Assembly: GCF_008086345.1 (NCBI RefSeq)
Contig: NZ_CP043006.1
Location: 4,152,032-4,216,031 of the forward strand
Reading direction: 5' to 3'
DNA length: 64,000 nt
DNA from: Chitinophaga sp. XS-30
GTDB lineage: Bacteria; Bacteroidota; Bacteroidia; Chitinophagales; Chitinophagaceae
The position numbers and the translations under genes are program-made. The notes under the pieces were generated by a model, which saw only the letters and a list, made by a program, of their open reading frames with translations, was not told where the DNA came from and did not search any database. Positions 16,467 through 25,540 of this stretch are shown here, piece by piece. Each line of letters starts with the position of its first letter. Position 1 is the stretch's first letter.

Positions 16467-18400
16467 ACTGGTTCAGGAAAATAGCCGGAAAGAAAACGCC
16501 GGATTGGATCAGCGAGGAAGAACGGCTGAAAGTAATAGAACGGTCCAGCAAGCAAGTCTCCCGCGGCGTATTCTTTGCAACGATCATTATCATCACCTCT
16601 TTTTTACCGGTGTTCATGCTAACGGGGCAGGAAGGCAAGCTTTTTCATCCGCTGGCCTTTACCAAAACGTTCATCATGATGGTGGATGCCTTGCTGGTGA
16701 TCACCCTGGCGCCGGTGCTGATATCCTTTTTCATGAAAGGAAAATTCCGGCCGGACCATGCCAACCCCGTGAACCGTGTACTGGAGAAGATATATGAGCC
16801 GGTTATCCGTACGGTGCTCAAATGGCGGAAGACCACCATTGCCGTGAACCTGTTGGCGCTGGCCATCACCATTCCGCTGCTGAAGAGCCTGGGCAGCGAG
16901 TTCATGCCGCCGCTGGATGAGCAGAGCATCCTGTTCATGCCGGTTACGCTCCCGGATGTATCCAACGCGGAAGCCAAACGCATCCTGCAGGTGCAGGACA
17001 AGATCATCAAATCTCTCCCGGAAGTGGAAAAGGTACTGGGAAAGGCCGGGCGGGCCAGTACCGCAACGGACAACTCCCCCATCAGCATGATCGAAACGAT
17101 CATCATGCTCAAGCCGAAATCGGAATGGCGGGAAGGCATGACCAAAAAGGATATCATTAACGAGCTGGATGCCAAACTGCAGATCCCTGGTGTGGTCAAT
17201 GGCTGGACGCAGCCCATCATCAACCGGATCAATATGCTGGCCACCGGCATCCGTACCGATGTGGGCGTGAAAGTCTACGGACAGAATCTGGACACGATCG
17301 CAGCTGTTTCCGAAAAGGTAAAAAAGGCGCTGGAAGGCACGCCCGGCATTATGGACCTCTATGTGGAGCCGGTGACGGGCGGAAAGTACCTGAGCATTGA
17401 TGTGCGCCGGGCTGACCTTGGCCGTTACGGACTGAGTGTGGACGATGTGAACCAGACCGTTGAAACAGCACTGGGCGGGGCGCCCATCGGCAACACCATC
17501 GAAGGGCGGCAGCGCTTTTCCATCAGCGTAAGGCTTGCGCAGGATTACCGGAACAGCGTGGAGCGTATCCGGCGGATACCGGTCATATCACCGGTCTTCG
17601 GCGAAGTGCCGCTGTCCGCCGTAGCGGATATAACCTTCGAGAACGGTCCGCCGATGATCACGTCTGAAAACGCCATGCTCCGCGGGGCTGTGCTGTTCAA
17701 CGTGCGCGACCGCGACCTGGGCAGCACCGTGCAGGAAGCGGTTAGCAGAATGAACGAAGCAAAAGGCATCCTGCCGCCGGGGTATTACCTCGAATGGAGC
17801 GGGCAATATGAGAACCTGATCCGCGGGCAGCAGACGCTGTTATGGATGGCTCCGCTGGTGCTGATCATCATTTTCTTTTCCCTGTATTTCGCTTTCCATT
17901 CCATCCGCGAAGCCTTCCTGAGCCTGATCACCGTTCCGTTTGCCCTCATCGGCGGCGCATATATGATATATTTCTGGGGCGTCAACCTCTCCGTTGCGGT
18001 GGCGGTGGGATTCATTGCCTTATTCGGCATCGCGGTGGAAACGGGTATCGTGATGGTGATCTATCTGAATGATGCCATGCAGCAACTGGTGAATAAAAAA
18101 GGAAATTCGGCGGACACCATCACCCGGCAGGACCTGCTGGAGCATGTTGTACATGGCGCCGCCAAACGCCTGCGGCCCAAGCTCATGACGGTCTGCGTAT
18201 CCCTCTTCGGCCTGATACCGGTACTGTGGGCCTCCGGCGTGGGCACCGATGTGATGAAGCCTATCGTGCTGCCGATGATCGGCGGTGTGCTGACCTCTTC
18301 GACGCATATCCTGCTGGTAACGCCGCTCATCTTTTTAATGTCAAAAGAATATGAATTAAGGAAGTATGGAAAACTGCAAATACATGAAGTCCGTCATTAG
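16463..18400 (+). CDS. cusA: CusA/CzcA-type heavy-metal RND pump, C-terminal part of a split gene
   Basis: 645 residues continuing exactly where the preceding frame ends. It begins with the loop KTPDWISEEERLKVIERSSK, then TM5-6, TM7, the second periplasmic region (LGSEFMPPLDEQSILFMPVT, METs near LATGIRTDVGVKVYGQ) and TM8-12 (AVGFIALFGIAVETGIVMVIYL). The ATG overlaps the previous stop by 4 bp (ATGA), a coupling arrangement. Joined, the two parts give about 1075 residues, a normal CusA length, so no domain is missing. Its start overlaps a charged cytoplasmic loop, the most tolerant place for a break. Confidence 0.88.
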   Translation: MNWFRKIAGKKTPDWISEEERLKVIERSSKQVSRGVFFATIIIITSFLPVFMLTGQEGKLFHPLAFTKTFIMMVDALLVITLAPVLISFFMKGKFRPDHANPVNRVLEKIYEPVIRTVLKWRKTTIAVNLLALAITIPLLKSLGSEFMPPLDEQSILFMPVTLPDVSNAEAKRILQVQDKIIKSLPEVEKVLGKAGRASTATDNSPISMIETIIMLKPKSEWREGMTKKDIINELDAKLQIPGVVNGWTQPIINRINMLATGIRTDVGVKVYGQNLDTIAAVSEKVKKALEGTPGIMDLYVEPVTGGKYLSIDVRRADLGRYGLSVDDVNQTVETALGGAPIGNTIEGRQRFSISVRLAQDYRNSVERIRRIPVISPVFGEVPLSAVADITFENGPPMITSENAMLRGAVLFNVRDRDLGSTVQEAVSRMNEAKGILPPGYYLEWSGQYENLIRGQQTLLWMAPLVLIIIFFSLYFAFHSIREAFLSLITVPFALIGGAYMIYFWGVNLSVAVAVGFIALFGIAVETGIVMVIYLNDAMQQLVNKKGNSADTITRQDLLEHVVHGAAKRLRPKLMTVCVSLFGLIPVLWASGVGTDVMKPIVLPMIGGVLTSSTHILLVTPLIFLMSKEYELRKYGKLQIHEVRH

Positions 18401-19637
18401 CCTTTTCACCTGGCTCCTCCTGCTTTGCGCGCCGTCCTTGTATGCGCAGCAGGCGGAAGTGTTGCCGCTGGACAGTGTTTTAAGCCGTATCGACCGGCAG
18501 AACGTGCTCCTGCAATCCTACGGCCTGAAAGCAGAAGGGTTCAGATACAGTGCGGACGCCGCTACCGCGTGGATGGCCCCGATGGTGGGCGCCGGCACCT
18601 TCATGACGCCCTACCCGGGTCAGACGCTCATGGATGGCCGGGACCGGGGAAACCTGATGTTCCAGCTGGAGCAGGACATCCCCAATCCCGCAAAGCTCCA
18701 GGCCAGGAAGAAATACATCGCCTCGCAGGGAGATGTGGAAAGAGCAGGGCGGGACGTTACCCTGAATGAGTTGAAAGCCCGGGCAAAGCAGCTGTATTAC
18801 GGCTGGCTGATCGCCATGCAGAAGATCAGGGTGCTGACGGAAAACGAAAAGATATTGCAGACGATGAAAAAGATCGAAGAAGTACGGTATCCCTACAATC
18901 AATCCAGTTTGGGAAGTGTGTATAAAGCGGATGCAAAGATCGAAGAGAACCGCAATATGATCCGCATGCAGGAGGGCCTGATCGCCAAATCAAGAGCATG
19001 GCTGAACAGCCTCATGAATGCGCCGGGCAACCAGGCTTTTGAAATTGACACCGCCCATGCGCCTTCGTTCTCCCCGGCGGCCTCCTACGATACCGCCAGC
19101 CTCGCCACCCGCAGGAAGGATGTGTCCGTGATGAACGAAAGCATCCGCTCCATGCAGCTGAACATCGAAAGTATGGAAAATGACAGGAAACCGGATTTCA
19201 GGCTCCGGTTCGATCACATGCAACCGCTGTCCTCCTCCATGCCCAAAGGCTTCAGCGCCATGGGCATGATCAGCATTCCCATTGCGCCATGGGCCTCCAG
19301 GATGTATAAATCCGAAATAAAGGCCATGGAGCTGAACATCATGGGCATGGAAAAGGAGAAAGCCGCCATGCTGCAGGAGGCGCAAGGCATGTTATATGGC
19401 ATGCAGTACGAGATACAATCCATGCAAAGCCGCATCAGCAACATGGAAAAGAAGATCATTCCTGCCTTGCAACTGGCGATGGAAGCCAACTTCCGGAATT
19501 ACCAGGAAAACAGGCTGGAACTGACCAATGTTGTGGATACCTGGGAAGCGCTGACCATGATGCAATCCGAAGTGCTGGATGAGAAAGGGAAACTTTACGA
19601 AATGATCGTTGAATATGAGAAACAGTTATATCGCTAG
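18384..19637 (+). CDS. TolC-family outer-membrane efflux protein, methionine-rich
   Basis: 417 residues from the ATG at 18384, which opens a clear signal peptide (MKSVISLFTWLLLLCAPSLYA); the ATG at 18366 is less likely. The start overlaps the end of cusA. TolC-type helical repeats are visible (EGFRYSADAATAW, QDIPNPAKLQARKKYIASQ). The second half is unusually Met-rich: I count 16 Met in about 108 residues at 19131-19454, for example ALTMMQ, KAMELNIMGM and SMQSRISNM. Methionine ligands fit Cu(I) or Ag(I). This protein would form the outer-membrane duct of the copper pump. Confidence 0.88.
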   Translation: MKSVISLFTWLLLLCAPSLYAQQAEVLPLDSVLSRIDRQNVLLQSYGLKAEGFRYSADAATAWMAPMVGAGTFMTPYPGQTLMDGRDRGNLMFQLEQDIPNPAKLQARKKYIASQGDVERAGRDVTLNELKARAKQLYYGWLIAMQKIRVLTENEKILQTMKKIEEVRYPYNQSSLGSVYKADAKIEENRNMIRMQEGLIAKSRAWLNSLMNAPGNQAFEIDTAHAPSFSPAASYDTASLATRRKDVSVMNESIRSMQLNIESMENDRKPDFRLRFDHMQPLSSSMPKGFSAMGMISIPIAPWASRMYKSEIKAMELNIMGMEKEKAAMLQEAQGMLYGMQYEIQSMQSRISNMEKKIIPALQLAMEANFRNYQENRLELTNVVDTWEALTMMQSEVLDEKGKLYEMIVEYEKQLYR

Positions 19638-20799
19638 TACGATAATAGGGCTCATTGCCGCCGCCGGCCTGGCCTCCTGCAAGGGAGAAGCGCCGGAGCG
19701 CGCAAACAGGGAACTGGTGGTAGACAGCAGCAGCACCGCGCTGACCAAAGCCGTCAACACACAGGTTGTCTCCGGCATCCCTGCCATCATGCCTGAAAGC
19801 GGCGCCCGCATATTCACCGCGAAGGTAAGCGGCGCCACTGCCTATGATACCCGCCGCAAGACGGGTATTGCCAGCAAGGTCAGCGGAAGGATAGAACGTT
19901 TGCTGATCAGGTACAACTATCAGCCGGTGAAACGCGGCCAGCTGATCATGGAGGTATATTCCCCTGACCTGGCCGCGGCACAGCGGGAACTGTTGATGAT
20001 CGCGGCATCGAAGGATGCTGCCATGCTGGAAAAAGCGAAACAACGGCTGTTGTTGCTGGGAATGCCCGCTTCCGGTATAGCCGGGGTATTGCGCACCGGC
20101 AAAATCCTGTACCGCATCCCGGTATTCAGCAACAGCAACGGCTACATCCTGGAAAACGGCAGTACCGGGCCACAAGGGCCATCCGCACCGATGCCGGCTG
20201 CCTTGCCTGCGGCGAGCGACGGCATGGGCATGAGTGGAAGCGCCATACCTGCTGCAGCCTCCCCTGCCCCGGCTGCCAGTCCCGTTCTGCTGAGAGAAGG
20301 CCAATACGTCAATGCAGGGCAAACCATGTTTACGGTGTACGAAGCTGGCGGCCTGGTGGCGGAGTTTTCCTTTGCCCCGGCGCTGGCGGCCGGCATAAAA
20401 AAAGGGCAAAAACTATTGTTTCATCCCGTTGATGACCGCAACAACATGCAGGCCGGTCTCATCGGCCTTGTGGAACCCGTTTTTCAGCGCGATAGAAACT
20501 TTGTACTGGTCAGGGTGTATATCAAAGACAGCGGCCTGAAACCTGGCCAGCTGCTTACGGCCTATTTGCCGGTGGTTTTCCCGGATGGATATTGGGTGCC
20601 GAAGGAAGCGGTCTGGCGCCTCGGGAACAGGGCTGTTGTTTTCAGAAGAGAAGGTGATGTATATAAACCTGCAGACGTAACTGTTGGCGCGGAATTGGAG
20701 GACAAAGTACAGATCATTACGGATATCCGGAACTGGCAGATCGCCGCCAATGCCGCTTACCTGGTGGATAGTGAAAGCTTCATAAAAATAAAACCATAG
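19615..20799 (+). CDS. RND efflux periplasmic adaptor (CusB-like), without metal-binding N-domain
   Basis: 394 residues from the ATG at 19615, overlapping the TolC stop by 23 bp. A lipobox-type start (AAGLASC) suggests an anchored lipoprotein. Barrel-sandwich and hairpin regions are seen as GIASKVSGRIERLLIRYNYQ and YSPDLAAAQRELLMIAAS. A low-complexity Pro/Ala/Met insert (about residues 180-225, with DGMGMSGSA) is unusual for the family. It couples the RND pump to the TolC duct. A second, different adaptor follows immediately, so the two may form a mixed complex or have distinct functions. Confidence 0.85.
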   Translation: MRNSYIASTIIGLIAAAGLASCKGEAPERANRELVVDSSSTALTKAVNTQVVSGIPAIMPESGARIFTAKVSGATAYDTRRKTGIASKVSGRIERLLIRYNYQPVKRGQLIMEVYSPDLAAAQRELLMIAASKDAAMLEKAKQRLLLLGMPASGIAGVLRTGKILYRIPVFSNSNGYILENGSTGPQGPSAPMPAALPAASDGMGMSGSAIPAAASPAPAASPVLLREGQYVNAGQTMFTVYEAGGLVAEFSFAPALAAGIKKGQKLLFHPVDDRNNMQAGLIGLVEPVFQRDRNFVLVRVYIKDSGLKPGQLLTAYLPVVFPDGYWVPKEAVWRLGNRAVVFRREGDVYKPADVTVGAELEDKVQIITDIRNWQIAANAAYLVDSESFIKIKP

Positions 20800-20803
20800 C
20801 AAC

Positions 20804-22009
20804 ATGCAGCGGATAAATTTTCTGAAAGCTTTGGCCGTTATACCCTTCGCATGGCTTGCTGCCTGCGAAGGAAAGAACGAAAGCAAAACGGCGGAGACCG
20901 GTCAGCAGACCTACACCTGCCCGATGCACCCGCAGATCATTCAGCACAAACCGGGCACCTGCCCTATTTGCGGAATGGACCTGGTGCCCTTTGAAAAGAA
21001 CAATACGGATGCTTCGCTCACTTTAAGCGAAAGCCAGATAGCGCTGGCCAACATCACCGTTATGACAGCGGGAAAGGACAGCCTTTCAAACTACAAACAG
21101 CTGAATGGCAGACTGGCCGTTGATCCGGAGAGAACCGCCGTGATATCCGCCAGGATAGCCGGACGCATCGAAACATTGCAGGTCAGGGAAACGGGCGTGA
21201 AAGTAGAGAAAGGGCAACCGCTTTACAGCATTTATTCGGAGCAGCTGGCCAGCCTGCAACAGGAGTATATGATAACAGCAGCCCAGGTCAGGGAATTCCC
21301 CGGCGATGCAAAATTCCGGCAGCTCGAAGAAGGCGCCCGCCAAAAATTGCAGCTGTATGGCCAGTCAGATGCACAGATCAATCAACTGATGCGATCCGGC
21401 AAAACCAGCCCTTATGTTACGTATGCCGCCCCCGTCAGCGGGATAGTTGCCGAACTGTCCATATCACCGGGCCAATATGTTCAGGAAGGCAGCGCCATAA
21501 TGCGGCTGGAGGGATATGACCGGCTATGGGTGGAAGCGGATATTTATCCAGCCGAAGCCAGGACGGTTCAGACCGGGCAATCCGTAAAAGTAGCCGTTGC
21601 GGGCTGGGAGCATGCACCGCAGGAAATGACCATACAGTTCATTGATCCGGCACTGCAAAGCAACAGCCAGCGCATACAGGTGCGGGGCACGGTAAATAAT
21701 CCCGGCCTTCAATGGCAGCCGGGCCAGCAGGTGAATATCCTGCTGCCGGTTAAAAGCAAAGGCAACACGCTGAATATTCCTGTGGATGCCGTGATCAGGG
21801 AAGCGGCCGGCGCGCACGTATGGATAGCGGAAGGGAAAGGAAAATTCCACCCGCAGCCGGTCAAAACGGGTATGGAAACCTTCGACGCCGTGGAGATCAC
21901 GGAAGGGCTTGAGGAGGGAGACCGGGTCGTCATCACCGGAGCGTATCTGCTCTACAGCGAGTACATTTTAAAACGGGGCATGAACCCCACGGCGGCACAT
22001 CAACATTAG
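20804..22009 (+). CDS. cusB: RND efflux periplasmic adaptor with heavy-metal-binding domain (CusB)
   Basis: 401 residues. Signal and lipobox WLAAC (Cys21) are followed by a heavy-metal-binding domain with YTCPMHPQI (Cys39) and CPICGMDLVPF (Cys53, Cys56). Then come the adaptor fold (RIAGRIETLQVRETGVKVEK), helical hairpin, barrel-sandwich return (YAAPVSGIVAELSISPGQYV) and beta-barrel. It starts 4 bp after the previous adaptor. The metal domain is typical of copper/silver CusB-like proteins and would hand metal to the pump. Confidence 0.9.
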   Translation: MQRINFLKALAVIPFAWLAACEGKNESKTAETGQQTYTCPMHPQIIQHKPGTCPICGMDLVPFEKNNTDASLTLSESQIALANITVMTAGKDSLSNYKQLNGRLAVDPERTAVISARIAGRIETLQVRETGVKVEKGQPLYSIYSEQLASLQQEYMITAAQVREFPGDAKFRQLEEGARQKLQLYGQSDAQINQLMRSGKTSPYVTYAAPVSGIVAELSISPGQYVQEGSAIMRLEGYDRLWVEADIYPAEARTVQTGQSVKVAVAGWEHAPQEMTIQFIDPALQSNSQRIQVRGTVNNPGLQWQPGQQVNILLPVKSKGNTLNIPVDAVIREAAGAHVWIAEGKGKFHPQPVKTGMETFDAVEITEGLEEGDRVVITGAYLLYSEYILKRGMNPTAAHQH

Positions 22010-22044
22010 TCATATCACTTATTATTCAATAAAACGCAACTTTT

Positions 22045-22593
22045 ATGAAATCTTTGATCAGAACAACTACCCCTTTAGCGCTGGCAGTATTGCTTTCAGC
22101 CTGCGGGAACAATGCAGGAAAAGAAAACACAGCAGCACATGAACATGCAGATCATGACCATTCGGAAATGCCGCATACCACATCCGCTGTTCAATTAAAA
22201 GACGACAAACTGAATGCCGTTTATCCGCATTACATTCACCTGACCAACGCCCTTATCAACGGTGACGCCGCCGAGGCAAAGATCGCGGGCAACGCAATCG
22301 CAGCCGGCACAGCAGGAATGTCAGGCGCCGATGCGGTGAGAAGTGCCGCCAATACCATTACATCGGCTACGGACATCGAAGCGCAACGCGTAGCCTACAG
22401 TACGCTGAGCAATGATTTTATTGCACTCGTCAAACAATCCGGACTGAAGAGCGGAGAATTGTATGTTGATTTCTGCCCGATGGCCCTGGACAACCAAGGC
22501 GCATACTGGCTCAGCGCCGGCAAGGAAATCAAAAATCCATATTTTGGCGAAAAGATGATGACCTGCGGAGAAGTGAAGGAGACGCTTGAATAA
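22045..22593 (+). CDS. DUF3347 domain lipoprotein of the copper operon
   Basis: 182 residues. A lipobox-type N-terminus (LSACGNN) is followed by a His-rich linker (AAHEHADHDHSEMPHTT) and a DUF3347 domain (LNAVYPHYIHLTNALINGD, with FCPMALDNQGAYWLS and KMMTCGEVKETL). DUF3347 proteins accompany CusAB operons in Bacteroidota, and the C-terminal FCPMA and TCG motifs resemble metal-binding. Probably a periplasmic copper-binding or -delivery protein. The spacing (35 bp before, 29 bp after) places it within the operon. Confidence 0.82.
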   Translation: MKSLIRTTTPLALAVLLSACGNNAGKENTAAHEHADHDHSEMPHTTSAVQLKDDKLNAVYPHYIHLTNALINGDAAEAKIAGNAIAAGTAGMSGADAVRSAANTITSATDIEAQRVAYSTLSNDFIALVKQSGLKSGELYVDFCPMALDNQGAYWLSAGKEIKNPYFGEKMMTCGEVKETLE

Positions 22594-22622
22594 CCGTTAA
22601 CATTCCTGGCCACACTAACATA

Positions 22623-24695
22623 ATGACGATGGAAAATCACCACCACCAGCACATGCATCACGATGAACATGCGCATCACAAGCAGCAGGACAGCACCGGC
22701 GGGCATGATGAACATGCACATCACAAGCAGCAGGACGACACGGGCGGGCACGATGAACATGCCGGCCATCATACGGAAGACTTCCTGAAGCGGTTCTGGA
22801 TATCGTTGATCATCACCATACCCATTTTACTGTTATCCCATATGATCCAGCAATGGATCGGCTTTTCGTGGACTTTTCCGGGAGACCGGTACGTGCTGCT
22901 GGCGCTGAGCAGTTGCTTGTATGCCTATGGCGGCTGGCCTTTCCTTTCCGGCCTGGTAGCGGAATTGAAGCACAGGAACCCGGGGATGATGACATTGGTT
23001 GGTGTGGCCATTACTACCGCTTATGTTTACAGCGTTGCCGTGATCTTCGGATTGCCGGGCATGGATTTCTTCTGGGAGCTGGCCACGCTGATAGACATCA
23101 TGCTGCTGGGGCATTGGCTGGAAATGAGATCGCAATTGGCGGCTTCCGGCGCCTTGCAGTCCATGATCGCGCTGATGCCTTCCGTCGTGCATGTGGAGCG
23201 GAACGGCGAAGTGGCCGACATTTCCCTGAAAGACCTCCGGAATGGCGACCTCATGCTGATCAAACCGGGAGAGAAGGTGCCGGCTGACGGAATGGTGCTG
23301 GAAGGCAGCTCGGATGTGAACGAGAGCATGCTCACCGGCGAAAGCGTGCCGGTAAAAAAGGGAAAGGATGACAGAGTGATCGGCGGCGCCGTAAACGGTG
23401 ACGGCGTATTGAAGGTAAAAGTCACCGGCGCCGGCAGCGACAGCTACCTGAACAAAGTGATCGGCATGGTGCAGGCCGCGCAGGGAACAAAATCCAGAAC
23501 GCAGAACCTTGCGAACAAGGTGGCCAGGTGGCTGACCATCGTGTCCATCAGCGTAGGCGTTATCACATTCGTCATATGGTATGCAGCCGGGCGGGAGATG
23601 GCGTTTGCCCTGGAAAGAATGGTAACGGTCATGGTCACTTCCTGTCCGCATGCCCTTGGTGTAGCCATACCACTGGTCGTAGCCATTTCCACTACCCTCT
23701 CCGCTACGCATGGGCTGCTGATCCGTAACCGTACCGCTTTTGAAAATGCCCGGAAGCTGACGACCATTATTTTTGATAAAACCGGTACGCTGACCAAAGG
23801 TTCGCACGAAGTACAACAGATCATCCCGCTCGGGGATCAGTATTCATCCGATCAGCTATTGCAGTACGCCGCGGCATTGCAGCAAAATTCCGAACATCAC
23901 ATTGCGCAGGGCATCATGCGCAGGCTGAAAGACAGTGGGCTTGAGCTGTGGACCTCCACCGGCTTCAAATATATGCAGGGCATGGGCGTGTCAGGCACAG
24001 TGAACGGAAAAGCAGTGATTGCAGCAGGACCGAATTATTTCCGGGAGAACAAGACTGCATTGCCGGAAATACCAGGTGACGTTGATCAGTCAACCGATAC
24101 GGTGAATTTTGTTTTGATAGATGATGTGCCCGCCGGGATCATCACCCTGGCGGACAGCATCCGCGATACCTCGGCGGAAGCGATCTCCCAGCTGAAGGAG
24201 ATGCATATCAAATCCTTTCTGCTGACAGGTGATAACGAAAAAGTGGCCGCCGCTGTTGCCGCAAAACTGAAAATGGACGGTTACCTGGCGAATGTGCTGC
24301 CGCATGAGAAGCAGGACAAAGTGAAAGCATTCCAGCAGCAGGGCGAAATCGTGGCCATGACCGGCGACGGCGTGAATGATGCACCGGCGCTGGCGCAGGC
24401 TGATGTTGGCATTGCGGTAGGTTCCGGAACAGATGTGGCAGCGGAAACGGCAGATATCATCCTCGTGAACAGCGATCCGAAAGACATCGTTCAGATGATC
24501 GCATTCGGAAGGGCCACATATCGCAAAATGATCCAGAACCTGCTTTGGGCCGTCGGTTATAATGTCATAGCCATTCCGTTGGCCGCCGGCATCCTGTATC
24601 CGGAATTTATGTTAAGTCCCGCCATGGGCGCGGTGCTGATGAGCGTGAGCACTATTGTGGTGGCCATCAATGCGAAATTGTTGCGGGTGAAATAA
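22623..24695 (+). CDS. copB: CPH-type copper-translocating P1B-ATPase (CopB-like)
   Basis: 690 residues. The His-rich N-terminal region (about residues 5-48) replaces the usual CxxC domains. Eight membrane segments are expected. Hallmarks: transport motif CPH (Cys341-Pro342-His343) of the P1B-3 (CopB) class, phosphorylation site DKTGT (Asp385), TGES in the actuator domain, and GDGVNDAPAL from residue 581. It pumps copper or silver across the inner membrane using ATP, feeding the RND system or clearing the cytosol. The ATG at 22629 is an equally good start. It is last in the operon. Confidence 0.92.
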   Translation: MTMENHHHQHMHHDEHAHHKQQDSTGGHDEHAHHKQQDDTGGHDEHAGHHTEDFLKRFWISLIITIPILLLSHMIQQWIGFSWTFPGDRYVLLALSSCLYAYGGWPFLSGLVAELKHRNPGMMTLVGVAITTAYVYSVAVIFGLPGMDFFWELATLIDIMLLGHWLEMRSQLAASGALQSMIALMPSVVHVERNGEVADISLKDLRNGDLMLIKPGEKVPADGMVLEGSSDVNESMLTGESVPVKKGKDDRVIGGAVNGDGVLKVKVTGAGSDSYLNKVIGMVQAAQGTKSRTQNLANKVARWLTIVSISVGVITFVIWYAAGREMAFALERMVTVMVTSCPHALGVAIPLVVAISTTLSATHGLLIRNRTAFENARKLTTIIFDKTGTLTKGSHEVQQIIPLGDQYSSDQLLQYAAALQQNSEHHIAQGIMRRLKDSGLELWTSTGFKYMQGMGVSGTVNGKAVIAAGPNYFRENKTALPEIPGDVDQSTDTVNFVLIDDVPAGIITLADSIRDTSAEAISQLKEMHIKSFLLTGDNEKVAAAVAAKLKMDGYLANVLPHEKQDKVKAFQQQGEIVAMTGDGVNDAPALAQADVGIAVGSGTDVAAETADIILVNSDPKDIVQMIAFGRATYRKMIQNLLWAVGYNVIAIPLAAGILYPEFMLSPAMGAVLMSVSTIVVAINAKLLRVK
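22653..22770 (+). repeat. 45-bp in-frame tandem repeat encoding His-rich segments of CopB
   Basis: Two 15-codon units (DEHAHHKQQDSTGGH and DEHAHHKQQDDTGGH) plus a truncated third (DEHAGHH) lie side by side near the ATPase start. The near-identical DNA suggests recent expansion. Copy number would set the number of His metal ligands on the cytosolic tail. Confidence 0.75.
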
Positions 24696-24850
24696 CGGCA
24701 TTTTTTGTACTTTACCGCCCGGACACGGCAAACAAACACTAAACATGCTCAGCCGCAGGTACTTTTACCTCGCAGGGAACCGCATCTGAAAGTAGCCATT
24801 ACCGGCACTTGCTATTGTTTGCATAAAAGGGGGTCAATACAAAATCGAAT

Positions 24851-25438
24851 TTGCCAGCCAGTTCAACATACAACGGGAATGAATTGCTTGCGCGCATAGC
24901 ACAAGGCGATGCTGCCATATACCCTTATCTTCACGATACGTATTATAATTCCCTGGTGTATTTTTCCCTCAGCATCACGCAGGACCAGCAGCAGGCGGAG
25001 GACATTGCGCTCGATGCACTGGTCAAACTATGGCAGGCGCCGGCCCGCTTCGAATCCATCGGAAAATTAAGGAGTTACCTTTTCACCCTCGCCAGGAATG
25101 CCAGCCTCAACTACCTGAAACACCTGCGGGTAAGGCAGCGCACAGCACAGGAACTTTCCGGAACGGAAATACCGGTAGATGCCCAGCTGGAATCGCTGGT
25201 AGTGGAATCGGACCTGATGCGCCTCATTTACCGGGAAGTGGCCGGGCTCCCTGAGCCTTACCGCCAGGTAATATCGCTGCTTTACATAGAAGACCTCCCT
25301 TCCGCCGAAGCCGCGGAACGCCTTGGCATTAGCATGGAGAACCTCCGGCAGCGCAAAGGCCGGGCCATTAAGGAACTGAAGAACAAACTGCTGCGGAAAG
25401 GTCTTGGCGACCTTTTACCCCTGCTCCTTTTCCTGTAA
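24851..25438 (+). CDS. ECF sigma-70 factor, FecI-like
   Basis: 195 residues. Region 2 (DTYYNSLVYFSLSITQDQQQ, EDIALDALVKLWQ, KLRSYLFTLARNASLNYLK) and region 4 (LPEPYRQVISLLYIEDLPSA, EAAERLGISMENLRQRKGRA) are clear. There is no in-frame ATG after the upstream stop at 24824, so a TTG (24851 or the later one near NELLAR) must start it, or the start is damaged. Followed by FecR and SusC/SusD genes: it likely directs RNA polymerase to the operon when the SusC-like receptor signals through FecR. Confidence 0.85.
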   Translation: MPASSTYNGNELLARIAQGDAAIYPYLHDTYYNSLVYFSLSITQDQQQAEDIALDALVKLWQAPARFESIGKLRSYLFTLARNASLNYLKHLRVRQRTAQELSGTEIPVDAQLESLVVESDLMRLIYREVAGLPEPYRQVISLLYIEDLPSAEAAERLGISMENLRQRKGRAIKELKNKLLRKGLGDLLPLLLFL

Positions 25439-25540
25439 TATCAATGCCGGGCATATCCCGCGCTCCCCCACCATCATATTCAACTAAAAAAAATCTGTCA
25501 CGCTTCCCTCCCTTCAGTTGTTTTACTGAAAATAACGGGC

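Noticed and set aside
22833..23816. 327-codon minus-strand frame inside copB
   Set aside because: Shadow of the P-type ATPase gene; His/Gln-rich low-information sequence.
24705..24899. 64-codon plus-strand frame before the sigma gene
   Set aside because: No family features; ends inside the sigma gene in the wrong phase.
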